Source of the DNA: Marinobacter sp. S6332 | GTDB lineage: Bacteria > Pseudomonadota > Gammaproteobacteria > Pseudomonadales > Oleiphilaceae | Assembly (NCBI RefSeq): GCF_023016045.1 | Contig: NZ_JALKAP010000015.1 | Span: 21,483-85,482 of the forward strand | Direction: 5' to 3' | DNA length: 64,000 nucleotides | In this document: positions 18,274 to 27,190 of the stretch, piece by piece | Position numbering within the stretch: position 1 is the stretch's first letter | How the letters are laid out: each line of letters opens with the position of its first letter | Notes under the pieces: model-generated | What the model saw: only the letters and a program-made list of their open reading frames with translations | The model's database searches: none | What the model was told of the DNA's origin: nothing | Made by a program: the position numbers and the translations under genes

Positions 18274-18469
18274 ATCAAGGCTGCTAATACCAAAGTACTG
18301 GCTTTTGCTCATGCCAAGCCATCGTGTCTTACGGGTTCGTTTTAATGCCTTATTAAACATAAGGTTATAGTGATTGCTTTGAGTCAATCAAAAGCACTGA
18401 AGTCGCATTGGCGTGTTATCTGGATACCGTAAAATTTAGAGACAGCTATTCCCAGTGGAACCAACCTCT

Positions 18470-19624
18470 ATGACGTCAGTATCAACCCCGCCTGCAGTAC
18501 AAGTTGCAAGTTCCGGTATCCGAGCCCCGAGCTTAGCCGCACGGGATCTAGCCAGCCAACTTCTGCACGAACACTTGGGCCATGTGTTGTTCTTTTGCTC
18601 TGCGGAGTATGACCTTGCCCAGCTCGGCTTGGCTCTTGAGCGTGAGTTTGCAGGCGTCGGACTATCAGGATGTACGTCAGCAGGTGAGATCACCGCACAG
18701 GGATACGACCGTGGCAGCATTACAGCCATCGGTTTCGATCGCCGATATTTCGCGCTTGAGAGTGCATTGATCGGGGAAATGGATCGATTTACCTTGAGGG
18801 ATGCCCAGAGTGTGATTGATGACCTGCTTTCTGGATGCCGAGACCGGAAGCTTGCCCCGATAAAGGGAAACACCTTTGCATTAACGCTATTGGATGGGCT
18901 CTCAAGCCGTGAGGAGTTAGTGCTGGCAGCCTTGAACTCTGTGCTTGGCAGCATTCCCCAATTTGGCGGTTCAGCGGGTGATGATGAACACTTGGCAGAC
19001 ACCTATGTCTTCCACCAGGGGCGCTTTCATGCCGGAGCAGCAACCGTATTGTTGATTAATACGCCTTTGGATTTCCGGGTGTTTACTACCCATCACTTGG
19101 TTGAAGGTAGCGAAAAGCTTGTTGTAACCCATGCGAGTTCAGATACCCGCACTGTATACGAACTCAACGCCGAGCCCGCCGCAGAAGCCTACGCCCGTGC
19201 GGTTGGCGTAACAGTCGATGCGTTGAGCCGGGAGGTTTTTGCACTACAGCCCCTGGGCGTAAAGATTGGAAGTAATTACTTTGTACGCTCAATCCAACGG
19301 GTTAACCCTGATAAAAGCCTGACTTTTTACTGCGCCGTGGAAACGGGAATTGTGATGACGGCCATGGCGCAAGGCTCGCTGCTCGGAGCCGTGCGGGATC
19401 AGCTGGAAGACTCCGAGCGGGTTGTCGGTAAACCCTTGGTGACTATCGGATGTGATTGCTTTTTGCGCAGATTGGAGTCAGAGCTGACTGGTCAATCAGA
19501 GGCAGTTTCAGGCTTTTTAAGCCGCCATAAAGTGGTTGGATTCAATACTTACGGTGAGCAGTACAACGGAATGCACATCAACCAGACATTTACGGGGGTG
19601 GTCATTGGTCAACCCGATCGCTAG
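18470..19624 (+). CDS. nosP: NosP-like FIST-domain nitric oxide sensor protein
   Basis: A 384-residue cytoplasmic protein made of FIST_N and FIST_C domains; the segments GLSGCTSAGEITAQGYDRGS and GGSAGDDEHLADTYVF are characteristic. In Pseudomonas aeruginosa the equivalent protein (PA1975, NosP) binds heme, senses NO and is co-transcribed with the hybrid kinase NahK. The same arrangement is seen here, with the two genes overlapping. The GTG at 18455 is an alternative start; the ATG chosen has GGAA nine bases before it. The family call is firm; NO sensing is transferred from the relative and from gene order. Confidence 0.82.
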   Translation: MTSVSTPPAVQVASSGIRAPSLAARDLASQLLHEHLGHVLFFCSAEYDLAQLGLALEREFAGVGLSGCTSAGEITAQGYDRGSITAIGFDRRYFALESALIGEMDRFTLRDAQSVIDDLLSGCRDRKLAPIKGNTFALTLLDGLSSREELVLAALNSVLGSIPQFGGSAGDDEHLADTYVFHQGRFHAGAATVLLINTPLDFRVFTTHHLVEGSEKLVVTHASSDTRTVYELNAEPAAEAYARAVGVTVDALSREVFALQPLGVKIGSNYFVRSIQRVNPDKSLTFYCAVETGIVMTAMAQGSLLGAVRDQLEDSERVVGKPLVTIGCDCFLRRLESELTGQSEAVSGFLSRHKVVGFNTYGEQYNGMHINQTFTGVVIGQPDR

Positions 19625-21863
19625 TGCCAACGAACACTTGTTTGTAGCTTCAAGCAAGGAAGCCTGTCTGGCGACAGAGGCCCTGCAGCAAAAAGTTGCA
19701 CATTTAGAGGCCGACAATGAACGTTTGCGAAAAATCAGGGACGCCCTGATCGTTCGGGTTGAATCGGGATCTGTATACAAGCCTGAGCCCTACGCGGCGT
19801 TTGAGCACTCTGTTGTGCTGGCGGAACAGGTGCGTGAACGCACCGAAGCCCTGACCCATGCCCGCGAGGAGGCGGAGACTACTCGCCAACGCCTAAGTGA
19901 TGCTATCGAGAGTATTGCTGATGGCTTTGTGCTTTTTGATCATGACCACCGTTTGATTCAAAGCAACAGCCGTTTTCGAAGTTATTGGCGTCAGGCAGGA
20001 GTGGCCATGCCTTCGCCCGGCACCCATATCAATGATGTTCGCGCACTTGCCATGAACTCCGGAATGATCCTCGAGGAACACAGCGAACCAGGCTCTGAGG
20101 GTGAAGTGTTTTTACTCAGCAATGAGCGCTGGGTGCAAATGACCGAACGCCCCACCCGTGAGGGCGGTTTGGTTGTGCTTTACTCAGATATTACCGACGT
20201 AAAAAACAGCGAAATGGCGCGCCGTTTGAGTGCACTGGAGGAAAGCGAGCGCTGGATTAGGGTTGTGACCGACCATGTGCCGGCGCTGATCGCCTATGTA
20301 GGTGCAGACAACAGCATTCAGTTTTGTAATCAGGTTTATGCCGCTTGGTACGGACGCGGTGGCGAATCGCCTTTGGGCAAACGCTTGAGCGATATCCATC
20401 ATCCGCATTTGTATGAGCGGCTGAAACCGTACATAGAAAGTGTAATGTCTGGAAACAGCGTCACTTTTGAATTTGAAGAGTTCGGCGAGCAAGGCCAGGA
20501 ACGCTATATGCTTCGCTCATACGTGCCTAATTTTGGCGAGCAGGGTGAGATTGCCGGTTTTTTTGTTCTCATCAGGGATATCAGCGATCGGCGCAAAGCT
20601 GCGGAGGCCCTTGAGCGAGCCTATGATGAACTGGAAGCCAGGGTAACAGAACGCACCCTGGCGCTGACAGACGCAAACACCCAATTGCGGCAAGAGATCG
20701 CAGAGCGCAATGCAGCAGAAGCGCGTTTGCGGGATGCGAAACTGGAGGCTGAACGTGCCAACCTTTCCAAGACAAAATTCCTGGCGGCCGTGAGCCACGA
20801 CCTGTTGCAACCGCTGAATGCTGCAAGGTTATTCACCAGCGCATTACAGGCGCACTCCTTCGGTCCAAGAGCCGAAGATCTGGTTCACTCGGTTAGTGCA
20901 TCCCTGGATGATGTCGAGGGTCTGCTAGGCACCCTGGTCGACATATCCAAGCTGGATGCGGGGGTTATCAAGCCAGATGTGACTGCATTTGATCTGCGGG
21001 ATCTTCTCATTAATATCGCGCGGGAATTTAGGCAGTTGGCGAATGCAGAAGGACTGCAGTTCGACTTCGTAGGAAGCTCCGCCATAGTTGAGTCGGATTC
21101 CCAGTTACTGGCACGGATTCTTCGTAACTTCCTTACTAATGCAATCCGCTACACGGGCGAAGGCCGAGTGTTGCTTGGCTCTCGCAGGGAAGCCGGTTCC
21201 GTGGTGTTGCAGGTTTGGGATACAGGCCCGGGCATTCCACAGAATAAGTTGGTTGAGATATTTCAGGAATTTAAGCGTGTGCATCCAATGAATTCCCAGA
21301 CGGATAAAGGGCTTGGGTTGGGCTTGGCGATAGTCGATAAAATCTCTCGAATAATGAACCACGAGGTCTGTGTGTCTTCGGAGGAAGGTAAGGGCTCTGT
21401 TTTCAGTGTTCGTGTACCTTTAGCCACACATAAGCCCAATCCAGCACTCGTTAAGCGGGATGCAATAACCCATATTGGCCAAGAACTGGATGGGTGCAGG
21501 TTATGGGTTGTCGATAATGATTCTGCCATTTGCAACGGCATGAAGGTGGTGCTGGAGACGTGGGGTTGCGAGGTTATTACCGCAGTGTCTATGGCAGACT
21601 TGGAGCGCCAACTGGATCCATCAGAAGAGCCAGTGGATGTAATACTGGCAGACTATCATTTGGATAACGATGAGAACGGTGTCGATACAGTCGCCGCTAT
21701 CAATGGGAGTCGGCGCACGCCGGTGCCGGTTGTGATGATCACCGCGAACTACACCAATGAACTGAAGCAGCACATCCGTGAGTTGGGTTATGTGTTGATG
21801 AATAAGCCCGTGAAGCCACTCAAGCTTCGCAGCGCTTTGAATCACATACTACGAAGCGGCTGA
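19605..21863 (+). CDS. nahK: NahK/ErcS'-type PAS hybrid sensor histidine kinase
   Basis: This 752-residue soluble hybrid kinase has a short coiled coil, two PAS domains (roughly 85-200 and 220-335) and a second coiled coil. These are followed by a HisKA domain with phosphoacceptor SHDLLQPLNAARL (H398), an ATPase domain with N box RNFLTNAIRYT and G box WDTGPGIP, and a C-terminal receiver with ILADYHLD (D683) and the conserved Lys in NKPVKP. I chose a TTG start with a GGGGGTGG site upstream, inside the end of nosP, which implies translational coupling. In P. aeruginosa the orthologue is NosP-associated and also called ErcS', part of the ethanol-oxidation regulatory cascade. No transmembrane segment is present. 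Confidence 0.85.
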   Translation: MVNPIASANEHLFVASSKEACLATEALQQKVAHLEADNERLRKIRDALIVRVESGSVYKPEPYAAFEHSVVLAEQVRERTEALTHAREEAETTRQRLSDAIESIADGFVLFDHDHRLIQSNSRFRSYWRQAGVAMPSPGTHINDVRALAMNSGMILEEHSEPGSEGEVFLLSNERWVQMTERPTREGGLVVLYSDITDVKNSEMARRLSALEESERWIRVVTDHVPALIAYVGADNSIQFCNQVYAAWYGRGGESPLGKRLSDIHHPHLYERLKPYIESVMSGNSVTFEFEEFGEQGQERYMLRSYVPNFGEQGEIAGFFVLIRDISDRRKAAEALERAYDELEARVTERTLALTDANTQLRQEIAERNAAEARLRDAKLEAERANLSKTKFLAAVSHDLLQPLNAARLFTSALQAHSFGPRAEDLVHSVSASLDDVEGLLGTLVDISKLDAGVIKPDVTAFDLRDLLINIAREFRQLANAEGLQFDFVGSSAIVESDSQLLARILRNFLTNAIRYTGEGRVLLGSRREAGSVVLQVWDTGPGIPQNKLVEIFQEFKRVHPMNSQTDKGLGLGLAIVDKISRIMNHEVCVSSEEGKGSVFSVRVPLATHKPNPALVKRDAITHIGQELDGCRLWVVDNDSAICNGMKVVLETWGCEVITAVSMADLERQLDPSEEPVDVILADYHLDNDENGVDTVAAINGSRRTPVPVVMITANYTNELKQHIRELGYVLMNKPVKPLKLRSALNHILRSG

Positions 21864-21879
21864 GCTGTGAGTGCAGCTA

Positions 21880-22560
21880 CTAGCGTTTCAGATAGTGGCT
21901 GAAATCGACATCGCCTGCCGAAAGAATGGCCTGCACTCGGTTGTGTACACCCAGCTTTCGCAGAATTGCAGATACGTGGGCTTTAACCGTTGTCTCAGCA
22001 ATATTGAGGTTGTAGGCAATTTGCTTGTTGGATTCGCCTTTCGCCATACGCTCGAGCACCAGTAATTGGCGCCGCGTGAGGGAGTTCAACATTTCTGCAG
22101 AAACCGGGTTGTCATCATTGCGGGTGCGCCGGTTGCTGTTGCTTTCTTTGCCAGTGCGAATGATATCTGATGGTAAATAAACATTACCGTTGAGAATCTG
22201 CTGAATCGCTTTAGTCATCTCCTGCCGCGGCGAAGACTTGGTAATAAAGCCCACAGCACCATAAGTGATGGCCTGCAAAACCACCTGCTTATCTTCCTCT
22301 GCCGAGACAATAACCACTGGAATGGTTGGTGCTTCGTTTCGTAAAGTCATTAACCCGTTCAGCCCGTTCATGCCTGGCATATTCAAATCCAGAAGAATCA
22401 GGTCAAGATCATCGTTTTCGCGAGTCAGGGAAAGGGCGCTGTCCAGATCATCGGTTTGCAGAACCTCGCTACCTTCAACGCCAGACACAATAACGCTGCT
22501 TATAGCCTCGCGGAAAAGAGGGTGGTCGTCAGCGATTAGAATTTTATAAGTCGGCTCCAT
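21880..22560 (-). CDS. erbR: ErbR/AgmR-type LuxR response regulator
   Basis: A 226-residue two-domain regulator. The receiver starts [16 protein letters not shown] and carries acidic pair D11/D12, phosphoacceptor D58 in [17 protein letters not shown], and Lys in GFITKSSP. The C-terminal LuxR HTH has [19 protein letters not shown] and [20 protein letters not shown]. It is nearly superimposable on P. aeruginosa ErbR (AgmR), the activator of the exaA/PQQ regulon. I start at MEPTYKIL because family members begin there; upstream ATGs at 22656 and 22701 are in frame. It is convergent with nahK, 16 bases away. Confidence 0.9.
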   Translation of the reverse strand: MEPTYKILIADDHPLFREAISSVIVSGVEGSEVLQTDDLDSALSLTRENDDLDLILLDLNMPGMNGLNGLMTLRNEAPTIPVVIVSAEEDKQVVLQAITYGAVGFITKSSPRQEMTKAIQQILNGNVYLPSDIIRTGKESNSNRRTRNDDNPVSAEMLNSLTRRQLLVLERMAKGESNKQIAYNLNIAETTVKAHVSAILRKLGVHNRVQAILSAGDVDFSHYLKR

Positions 22561-22783
22561 TAAAGTGCCTGCCCGTTGGTCGTCAGTGGCGGAAGTAGTT
22601 TTCGAATTATGATAACTGGTTTCGTCTGCAAATGCGGTGCTGGCTTGGTTAAGCATGGCGAGGCCCCTGATTTTTGTTGTAGTTGTGCCATTACACGCCA
22701 CTGTCGCTAGGAGTTGAATGCGACCATTGCATCAAAAATTAGAGACTAAAGTACTATTTTTGACTTTTGTCAGAGATGAATCT

Positions 22784-23314
22784 TCAGAACTCCGGTGGGA
22801 CAGGGGTAATTACCTGAACAGGGAGATCAGAATTCTCCCAGGAATCTATGCCGTCTTTAAACCAGTACAGGTTGGTGAAACCAGCCAGGTGCAAGCGCCG
22901 GGTTGCGTTCCAGGAGAGCCAGCAGTCGGATTTACACATCACTACAACAGGATGGTCCAGGTTGTTGGTTGTAAGTTTGAGTGCATTTTCAACAAGGTAG
23001 TTCTGCCAGAGCTGGCTTAGCTCGCCGCGCCCGGTATTCGGCAGCCAGAAGGCACCAGGCACGGATGTATGAGGTTTTGTCTCGATGAATAGCCCGGCTC
23101 TGTATTCGGAGTTGATAACATCAATCACTACTGGGTGCGGGCTTGATTTTAGTAGCGCTTGAAGCTCTTTCGTATTGATTGTTTCGGCGCCGAGCGCAGT
23201 GTCCGGCGTGGGGCTTCGGTAACGGTCTATCCGGTAGCCATCCGAAGAAAAAAGAGAGGTGGATGCCAGCACAGGCAGGGCAAAAACAAGCATGAGTAAA
23301 CACAGAGCTTTCAT
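22784..23314 (-). CDS. PQQ-dependent catabolism-associated rhodanese-like protein (CXXCW family)
   Basis: A 176-residue exported rhodanese-like protein with a signal peptide ending near VLAST. The catalytic loop region reads VMCKSDCWLSWNA, with C127 and C131 and the following Trp that define the family commonly named PQQ-dependent catabolism-associated CXXCW motif protein. In this copy three residues separate the cysteines. Members occur next to quinoprotein alcohol dehydrogenases and act in the periplasm; the reaction is not known. It is divergent from the LuxR regulator gene and lies within the exa region, as in other species. Confidence 0.88.
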   Translation of the reverse strand: MKALCLLMLVFALPVLASTSLFSSDGYRIDRYRSPTPDTALGAETINTKELQALLKSSPHPVVIDVINSEYRAGLFIETKPHTSVPGAFWLPNTGRGELSQLWQNYLVENALKLTTNNLDHPVVVMCKSDCWLSWNATRRLHLAGFTNLYWFKDGIDSWENSDLPVQVITPVPPEF

Positions 23315-23518
23315 CTTGGTGTTCCAGTAGCTTCACGAAGTGTATGTGCCAAATTACGTGAGCCTCAAAAGAGGGTAAATATTCGAAAAGTCGTAAATGA
23401 ACCGTACTAAGTAGACAGTACTAAAGAACCATTTAGCCTGAGCGGGGGCGGGGTAGGATAAAGGCATCTTTTCTTAAGCCGGGTCTGAATTAGGCCGGGC
23501 GTTTAGAGGTAATGCCCC

Positions 23519-24202
23519 ATGAAAGTTGTACTTGTGGATGGTCAACGGTTGGTAAGGGATGCCACAGCCTGCCTGCTCAGGAGTACAATGCCGGGCATTA
23601 TCGTTATAACTGCCGAAAATGGAGCGCAAGCAATCAATGAGTACGCTGATCATGCGCCAGATATTCTTATTACGGAGATGTTGCTTCCCGATTATTCCGG
23701 TCTGGAGCTGTGCAGGCGCATCCACCAAAGATGGCGCAGGGCCAATGTTCTGTTTTTGTCCTCCATGGAAGACGCCGGCCTTGTTAAGCAAGCTCTTGGG
23801 CTCGGGGCCCAGGGTTATATATCGAAGAACTGTAGCTCTATTGAACTGACCAAAGCCATAGAGAAGTCCGCGGGCGGGGAAGTGTACCTTGAGCACGACT
23901 TGGCTACCCAGATGGCTATGGTGCAGTCGGGTCGTAATTGTCTTAAAAACACTGCTGGCAACAAGCTAACAGAGATGACGCAGCGCGAACTGGAGGTACT
24001 GATTCTTACCGCACGCGGAGTCCCCAATAAAACCATTGCCGAGCGCTTGAATATAAGTGTGAAGACCGTTGCCAACCACCTGTCAGTCCTCAAAAACAAG
24101 CTGGAAATTTCATCCTCGCTTGGCCTGTTACATTTTGCTGTGGATTCCGGACTGGTCCAGCTTGGAACTGCGAGGAGTGAAAGCCCTGCCTGCTTTAGCT
24201 GA
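23519..24202 (+). CDS. LuxR-type regulator with atypical receiver (Glu at the phosphoacceptor position)
   Basis: A 227-residue protein with an N-terminal receiver and a C-terminal LuxR helix-turn-helix (TQRELEVLILTARGVPNKTIA and SVKTVANHLSVLKNKL). The receiver keeps the conserved Lys (K103) and Ser near the end of strand four. The phosphorylation-site Asp is replaced by Glu (E53, in ILITEMLLPDYSG), and one of the two N-terminal acidic residues is Gly (VDG at 7-8). It therefore probably works without classic phosphorylation, perhaps constitutively. The position in the exa locus recalls EraR/ExaE of P. aeruginosa, but no EraS-like kinase gene accompanies it. Confidence 0.85.
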   Translation: MKVVLVDGQRLVRDATACLLRSTMPGIIVITAENGAQAINEYADHAPDILITEMLLPDYSGLELCRRIHQRWRRANVLFLSSMEDAGLVKQALGLGAQGYISKNCSSIELTKAIEKSAGGEVYLEHDLATQMAMVQSGRNCLKNTAGNKLTEMTQRELEVLILTARGVPNKTIAERLNISVKTVANHLSVLKNKLEISSSLGLLHFAVDSGLVQLGTARSESPACFS

Positions 24203-24248
24203 ATCCTGCAGGGCATCCTTTCCCTTTACCCTTAAAGCACAATCAAAC

Positions 24249-24899
24249 TCACCAATCTACCGGGCAGCCTGTGCACTCGTCCATAAAGGTGCCTACAAAC
24301 GTTGCGTAGTGGATGCGGGTGCTTCGTAAATCGGCGCCTGCAAGATTGGCACTTCCGAATTTTGCTTCTTGCAGGTTGGCTCCAAACAGGTTGGCATCAG
24401 CCAGATCGACTTTTGGTAGCCAGGCTATCTCAAGGCTTGCAAAGGTCAGGTCGGTTTCTATAAGCGTTGCGCCAGAGAACCTTGCAAAATCGAAGTTTGC
24501 GCCAGCCATGTTGGTGCCAGTAAAATCCGCGCCCTGAGCGAACAGGTATTGCCCGGTAGCGCCCTGAAGTTCCGCCTCGCGAATGCTCGCTCCGCGCACA
24601 TCGGCTCTATACAAGTTGACGCGATAGGCAGTTACCTTGTCCAACTTGGCCCCTTTGAGATTGGCGCCCCTCAAACTGGTATGATTTAGAATAGCTCCGG
24701 TCAGATCGGCGCCGCTGAAGTCCACAGACTTCAAGTCCAGGTTTGACATGTCTGCACCCCGAAGGTCAGCACCAGAACACACAGAGTGTTGCTCCAGTAT
24801 GCAGCCATTAAATTCTGGTGGGCGCACGTCCGCCAGATAGTCCTCTGCTAAAGCAGGCGTAGTCAAGGTGAGTAGAGCCAGCTTTATTATTGTCTTCAT
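24249..24899 (-). CDS. Exported pentapeptide-repeat protein
   Basis: A 216-residue protein with a signal peptide (ending near ALAED). The mature region (about 45-200) is almost entirely tandem A(D/N)LXX pentapeptides, such as ADLRGADMSNLD and ADLTGAILN, predicting a right-handed quadrilateral beta helix. Cysteines flank the repeat block (CILEQHSVC near the start, CTGC at the end) and may form disulfides in the periplasm. It lies immediately downstream of exaA on the same strand and is probably co-transcribed. The function is unknown; similar proteins accompany quinoprotein dehydrogenases. Its ribosome site is embedded in a hairpin. Confidence 0.85.
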   Translation of the reverse strand: MKTIIKLALLTLTTPALAEDYLADVRPPEFNGCILEQHSVCSGADLRGADMSNLDLKSVDFSGADLTGAILNHTSLRGANLKGAKLDKVTAYRVNLYRADVRGASIREAELQGATGQYLFAQGADFTGTNMAGANFDFARFSGATLIETDLTFASLEIAWLPKVDLADANLFGANLQEAKFGSANLAGADLRSTRIHYATFVGTFMDECTGCPVDW

Positions 24900-24905
24900 G
24901 GTGTA

Positions 24906-24945
24906 CTCCCGAACAAGTCGGGAGCCGCCCTGTATCGGCGGCTCC
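24906..24945 (-). promoter_or_regulatory. Two overlapping hairpins between exaA and the pentapeptide gene
   Basis: On the minus strand a 9-base-pair hairpin (GGAGCCGCC with GGCGGCTCC, 24937-24945 and 24921-24929) is followed by a 7-base-pair hairpin (CTCCCGA with TCGGGAG, 24918-24924 and 24906-24912). They share four bases, so both cannot form fully at once. The second one buries the GGGAG ribosome site that stands six bases before the pentapeptide ATG. No T run follows, so this is not an obvious terminator. Confidence 0.55.
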
Positions 24946-24971
24946 TTTCGTTGATGGACTAGGTTAATGGA

Positions 24972-26822
24972 TCACTTGGCCGCTGTTGCCCAAGAGGGAA
25001 TTTTGAATACCCAGAAAGACCCACCTTGAGAAATCGGCTTGGTCAGTTCAGCCATATCGCCACCCCAGAGAGGCACTGCCCCGCCATAGCCCGAGGTAAC
25101 ACCCACGTATTGTTCGCCGTCCATTTCCCAGGTGATGGGTGGGGAAATAATTCCCGAGCCTGTCTGGAACTTCCAAAGCTCTTCGCCAGTATCTGCGTCA
25201 AATGCCTTGAAGTAGCCATCGCCTGTACCGGTGAATACCAAGCCACCTTTAGTGGCCAGCACGCCAGCCCATAGAGGCATGGGCTCTTTATGCTCCCACT
25301 TCACCTTGCCACTAAGTGGGTCCATCGCCCGCAGTATGCCAACGTGGTCGTCGTACATGCGCTTGATACGGAAGCCCTGACCAAGATAAGCCGCACCTTT
25401 TTTGTAGGTGACTTCTTCTGTCCAGTAGTCTTCTTTCCAGTGGTTAGCTGGGATGTAGAACAACCCGGTATCCTGACTGTAAGCCATGGGGTTCCAGTTT
25501 TTACCACCAAGGAAAGGCGGTGAGACTTCGATGGACTCGCCACGGGTTTTTCCCTCGGGAACCGGTGGTGGACGCTGGCCTTTGCCTTCCACGGGGCGGC
25601 CGTCGGAACCAATGCTGGTGGCCCAGGTGATATTATCCACGAACGGGAAGGCATTCTGGAACTCACCATTGGTGCGATCAACCAGATAGAAATAGCCGTT
25701 TCTATCAGCGTGAGCGGTCGCTTTTACGTTTTTGCCGTCTTTGGTGTATTCAAAAAGAACCAACTCGTTGTTGCCGGAGAAATCCCAAGCATCGTTTGGC
25801 GTGTGCTGATAGAACCATTTCACCTCACCGGTTGTGGGGTCCACCGCTACCTGTCCAGAGGTATATAGGTTGTCGTAGTCTGCCGGATCACCACCGGGAG
25901 CTGTGCGCTTCCAGGTATTCCAGGGGGCAGGATTGCCGGCGCCAACAATGATGGTGTTGGTTTCAACATCAAAGCTTGCGCTTTGCCACGGGGCTCCACC
26001 ACCTTGGCTCCAGGCTTCAACTTTTCCGGTCTCTGTATTGGGGTCATCTGGCCAGCTAGGGGCACTTGGGTCGCCAGAGGGTGTGCTCTTCTCACCATTT
26101 AAACGGCCGTAATGCCCTTCAACAAACGGGCGCATCCAGATTTCTTTACCTGTCTCGGGATCCCGAGCGTAAAGCTTGCCGACAACGCCAAATTCATCAC
26201 CCGATGAACCGTGGATAAGCATAACCTTGCCGGTTTTCTGATCCTTGATCAGTGTTGGAGCGCCGGTCATGGTGTAACCCGCTTCGTGATCACCAAATTT
26301 TACGCGCCATGCGACTTTTCCGGTTTTTTTGTTGAGAGCAACTATGCCCGCATCGAGGGTGCCAAAGAAAACCTTGTCGCCGAAAATCGCTGCACCCCGG
26401 TTTACCACATCACAGCAGGGGCGAATGCCTTCCGGCAAACGATGGCTGTATTCCCAAAGCCGCTTACCACTTTTTGCATCCAGAGCGTACAAACGTGAAT
26501 AGGAACCGGTCACATAGATAATGCCATCGTGTACCAGCGCCTGAGATTCCTGACCTCGCTGCTTTTCATCCCCGAACGAAAACGACCAGGCCGGAACCAT
26601 TCGCTCAACGTTGTCTTTGTTGATCATGGTCATTGGGCTGTAGCGTTGGGCTTTGGGGCCAATTCCGTACCCGAGAACGTCCTGAGTGGTTTCAGCATCG
26701 TTAACGATGTCATTCCATGTAACGCCCGCAGCATGTGCCTGAGTTGCTAATCCAGCTGCGCCGATGGTTAGCGCCAGACTGATACTGCGCATCAGCGGGC
26801 GCTTGGTAAACATTGTTTTCAT
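24972..26822 (-). CDS. exaA: PQQ-dependent quinoprotein alcohol (ethanol) dehydrogenase
   Basis: A 616-residue periplasmic eight-bladed quinoprotein. The signal peptide ends at AQAHA. Tryptophan-docking repeats run through the chain. The vicinal disulfide that covers PQQ is present (CC at 136-137, in RPCCDVVN), and the catalytic aspartate is in AWDFSGNNE (D347). The residue two after that Asp is Ser, as in calcium-type enzymes; lanthanide-type enzymes have Asp there. It oxidises primary alcohols and passes electrons to cytochrome c. I start at MKTMFTKRP, preceded by AAGGGGAAA; the frame extends 43 codons upstream without a signal peptide. It is divergent from its cytochrome gene. Confidence 0.93.
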   Translation of the reverse strand: MKTMFTKRPLMRSISLALTIGAAGLATQAHAAGVTWNDIVNDAETTQDVLGYGIGPKAQRYSPMTMINKDNVERMVPAWSFSFGDEKQRGQESQALVHDGIIYVTGSYSRLYALDAKSGKRLWEYSHRLPEGIRPCCDVVNRGAAIFGDKVFFGTLDAGIVALNKKTGKVAWRVKFGDHEAGYTMTGAPTLIKDQKTGKVMLIHGSSGDEFGVVGKLYARDPETGKEIWMRPFVEGHYGRLNGEKSTPSGDPSAPSWPDDPNTETGKVEAWSQGGGAPWQSASFDVETNTIIVGAGNPAPWNTWKRTAPGGDPADYDNLYTSGQVAVDPTTGEVKWFYQHTPNDAWDFSGNNELVLFEYTKDGKNVKATAHADRNGYFYLVDRTNGEFQNAFPFVDNITWATSIGSDGRPVEGKGQRPPPVPEGKTRGESIEVSPPFLGGKNWNPMAYSQDTGLFYIPANHWKEDYWTEEVTYKKGAAYLGQGFRIKRMYDDHVGILRAMDPLSGKVKWEHKEPMPLWAGVLATKGGLVFTGTGDGYFKAFDADTGEELWKFQTGSGIISPPITWEMDGEQYVGVTSGYGGAVPLWGGDMAELTKPISQGGSFWVFKIPSWATAAK

Positions 26823-27190
26823 GACTTTCCCCTTAATTGTTGTTGTGACAAACGCATTCGTTTTGTGCGTTGACGCCTTGAGTATTGGCATGGAGTGCAC
26901 CACCAGGCGACGGAGAAAACCACGAGGTGATCGGGATTCAGGCCAGTACAACCCGGGAAATATTCCTGACAGATGCGCAACACGCTGATTGTTCGGATTT
27001 TCCGTTTCTCGGGGCAGAGGCTCGTGCTTTGGCCTCTGGTCGAAGGGTCTACTACCAAAGATCTAAGGCGCAGCAGCCAAAGTGGAGTACACCGGCAAGT
27101 AAGGCATTTCTTAGACTTGGAGACAGCCCGATACGCCGCACGGCTACTTGGGAAAATAATGGCAGACAAAACAAAAAGAGGTATGAGGTT
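26823..27190. promoter_or_regulatory. Divergent exaA / cytochrome c control region
   Basis: 368 non-coding bases between the exaA start and the cytochrome start, presumably holding promoters and ErbR-type operators. An inverted repeat AACGCA / TGCGTT (26851-26856, 26866-26871) lies in the exaA leader, inside a larger imperfect palindrome. In-frame open sequence before the cytochrome ATG lacks coding character. No sigma-54 site with correct spacing was found. Confidence 0.5.

Noticed and set aside
26889..26905. Possible sigma-54 promoter (TGGCATGGAGTGCA) in the exaA/exaB gap
   Set aside because: Only eight bases separate the GG and GC elements instead of the required ten.
26885..27190. A 102-codon upstream extension of the exaB-like cytochrome
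   Set aside because: The extension would put the signal peptide in the middle of the protein and would cover the exaA/exaB promoter region; the internal ATG with AAGAGG is far better.
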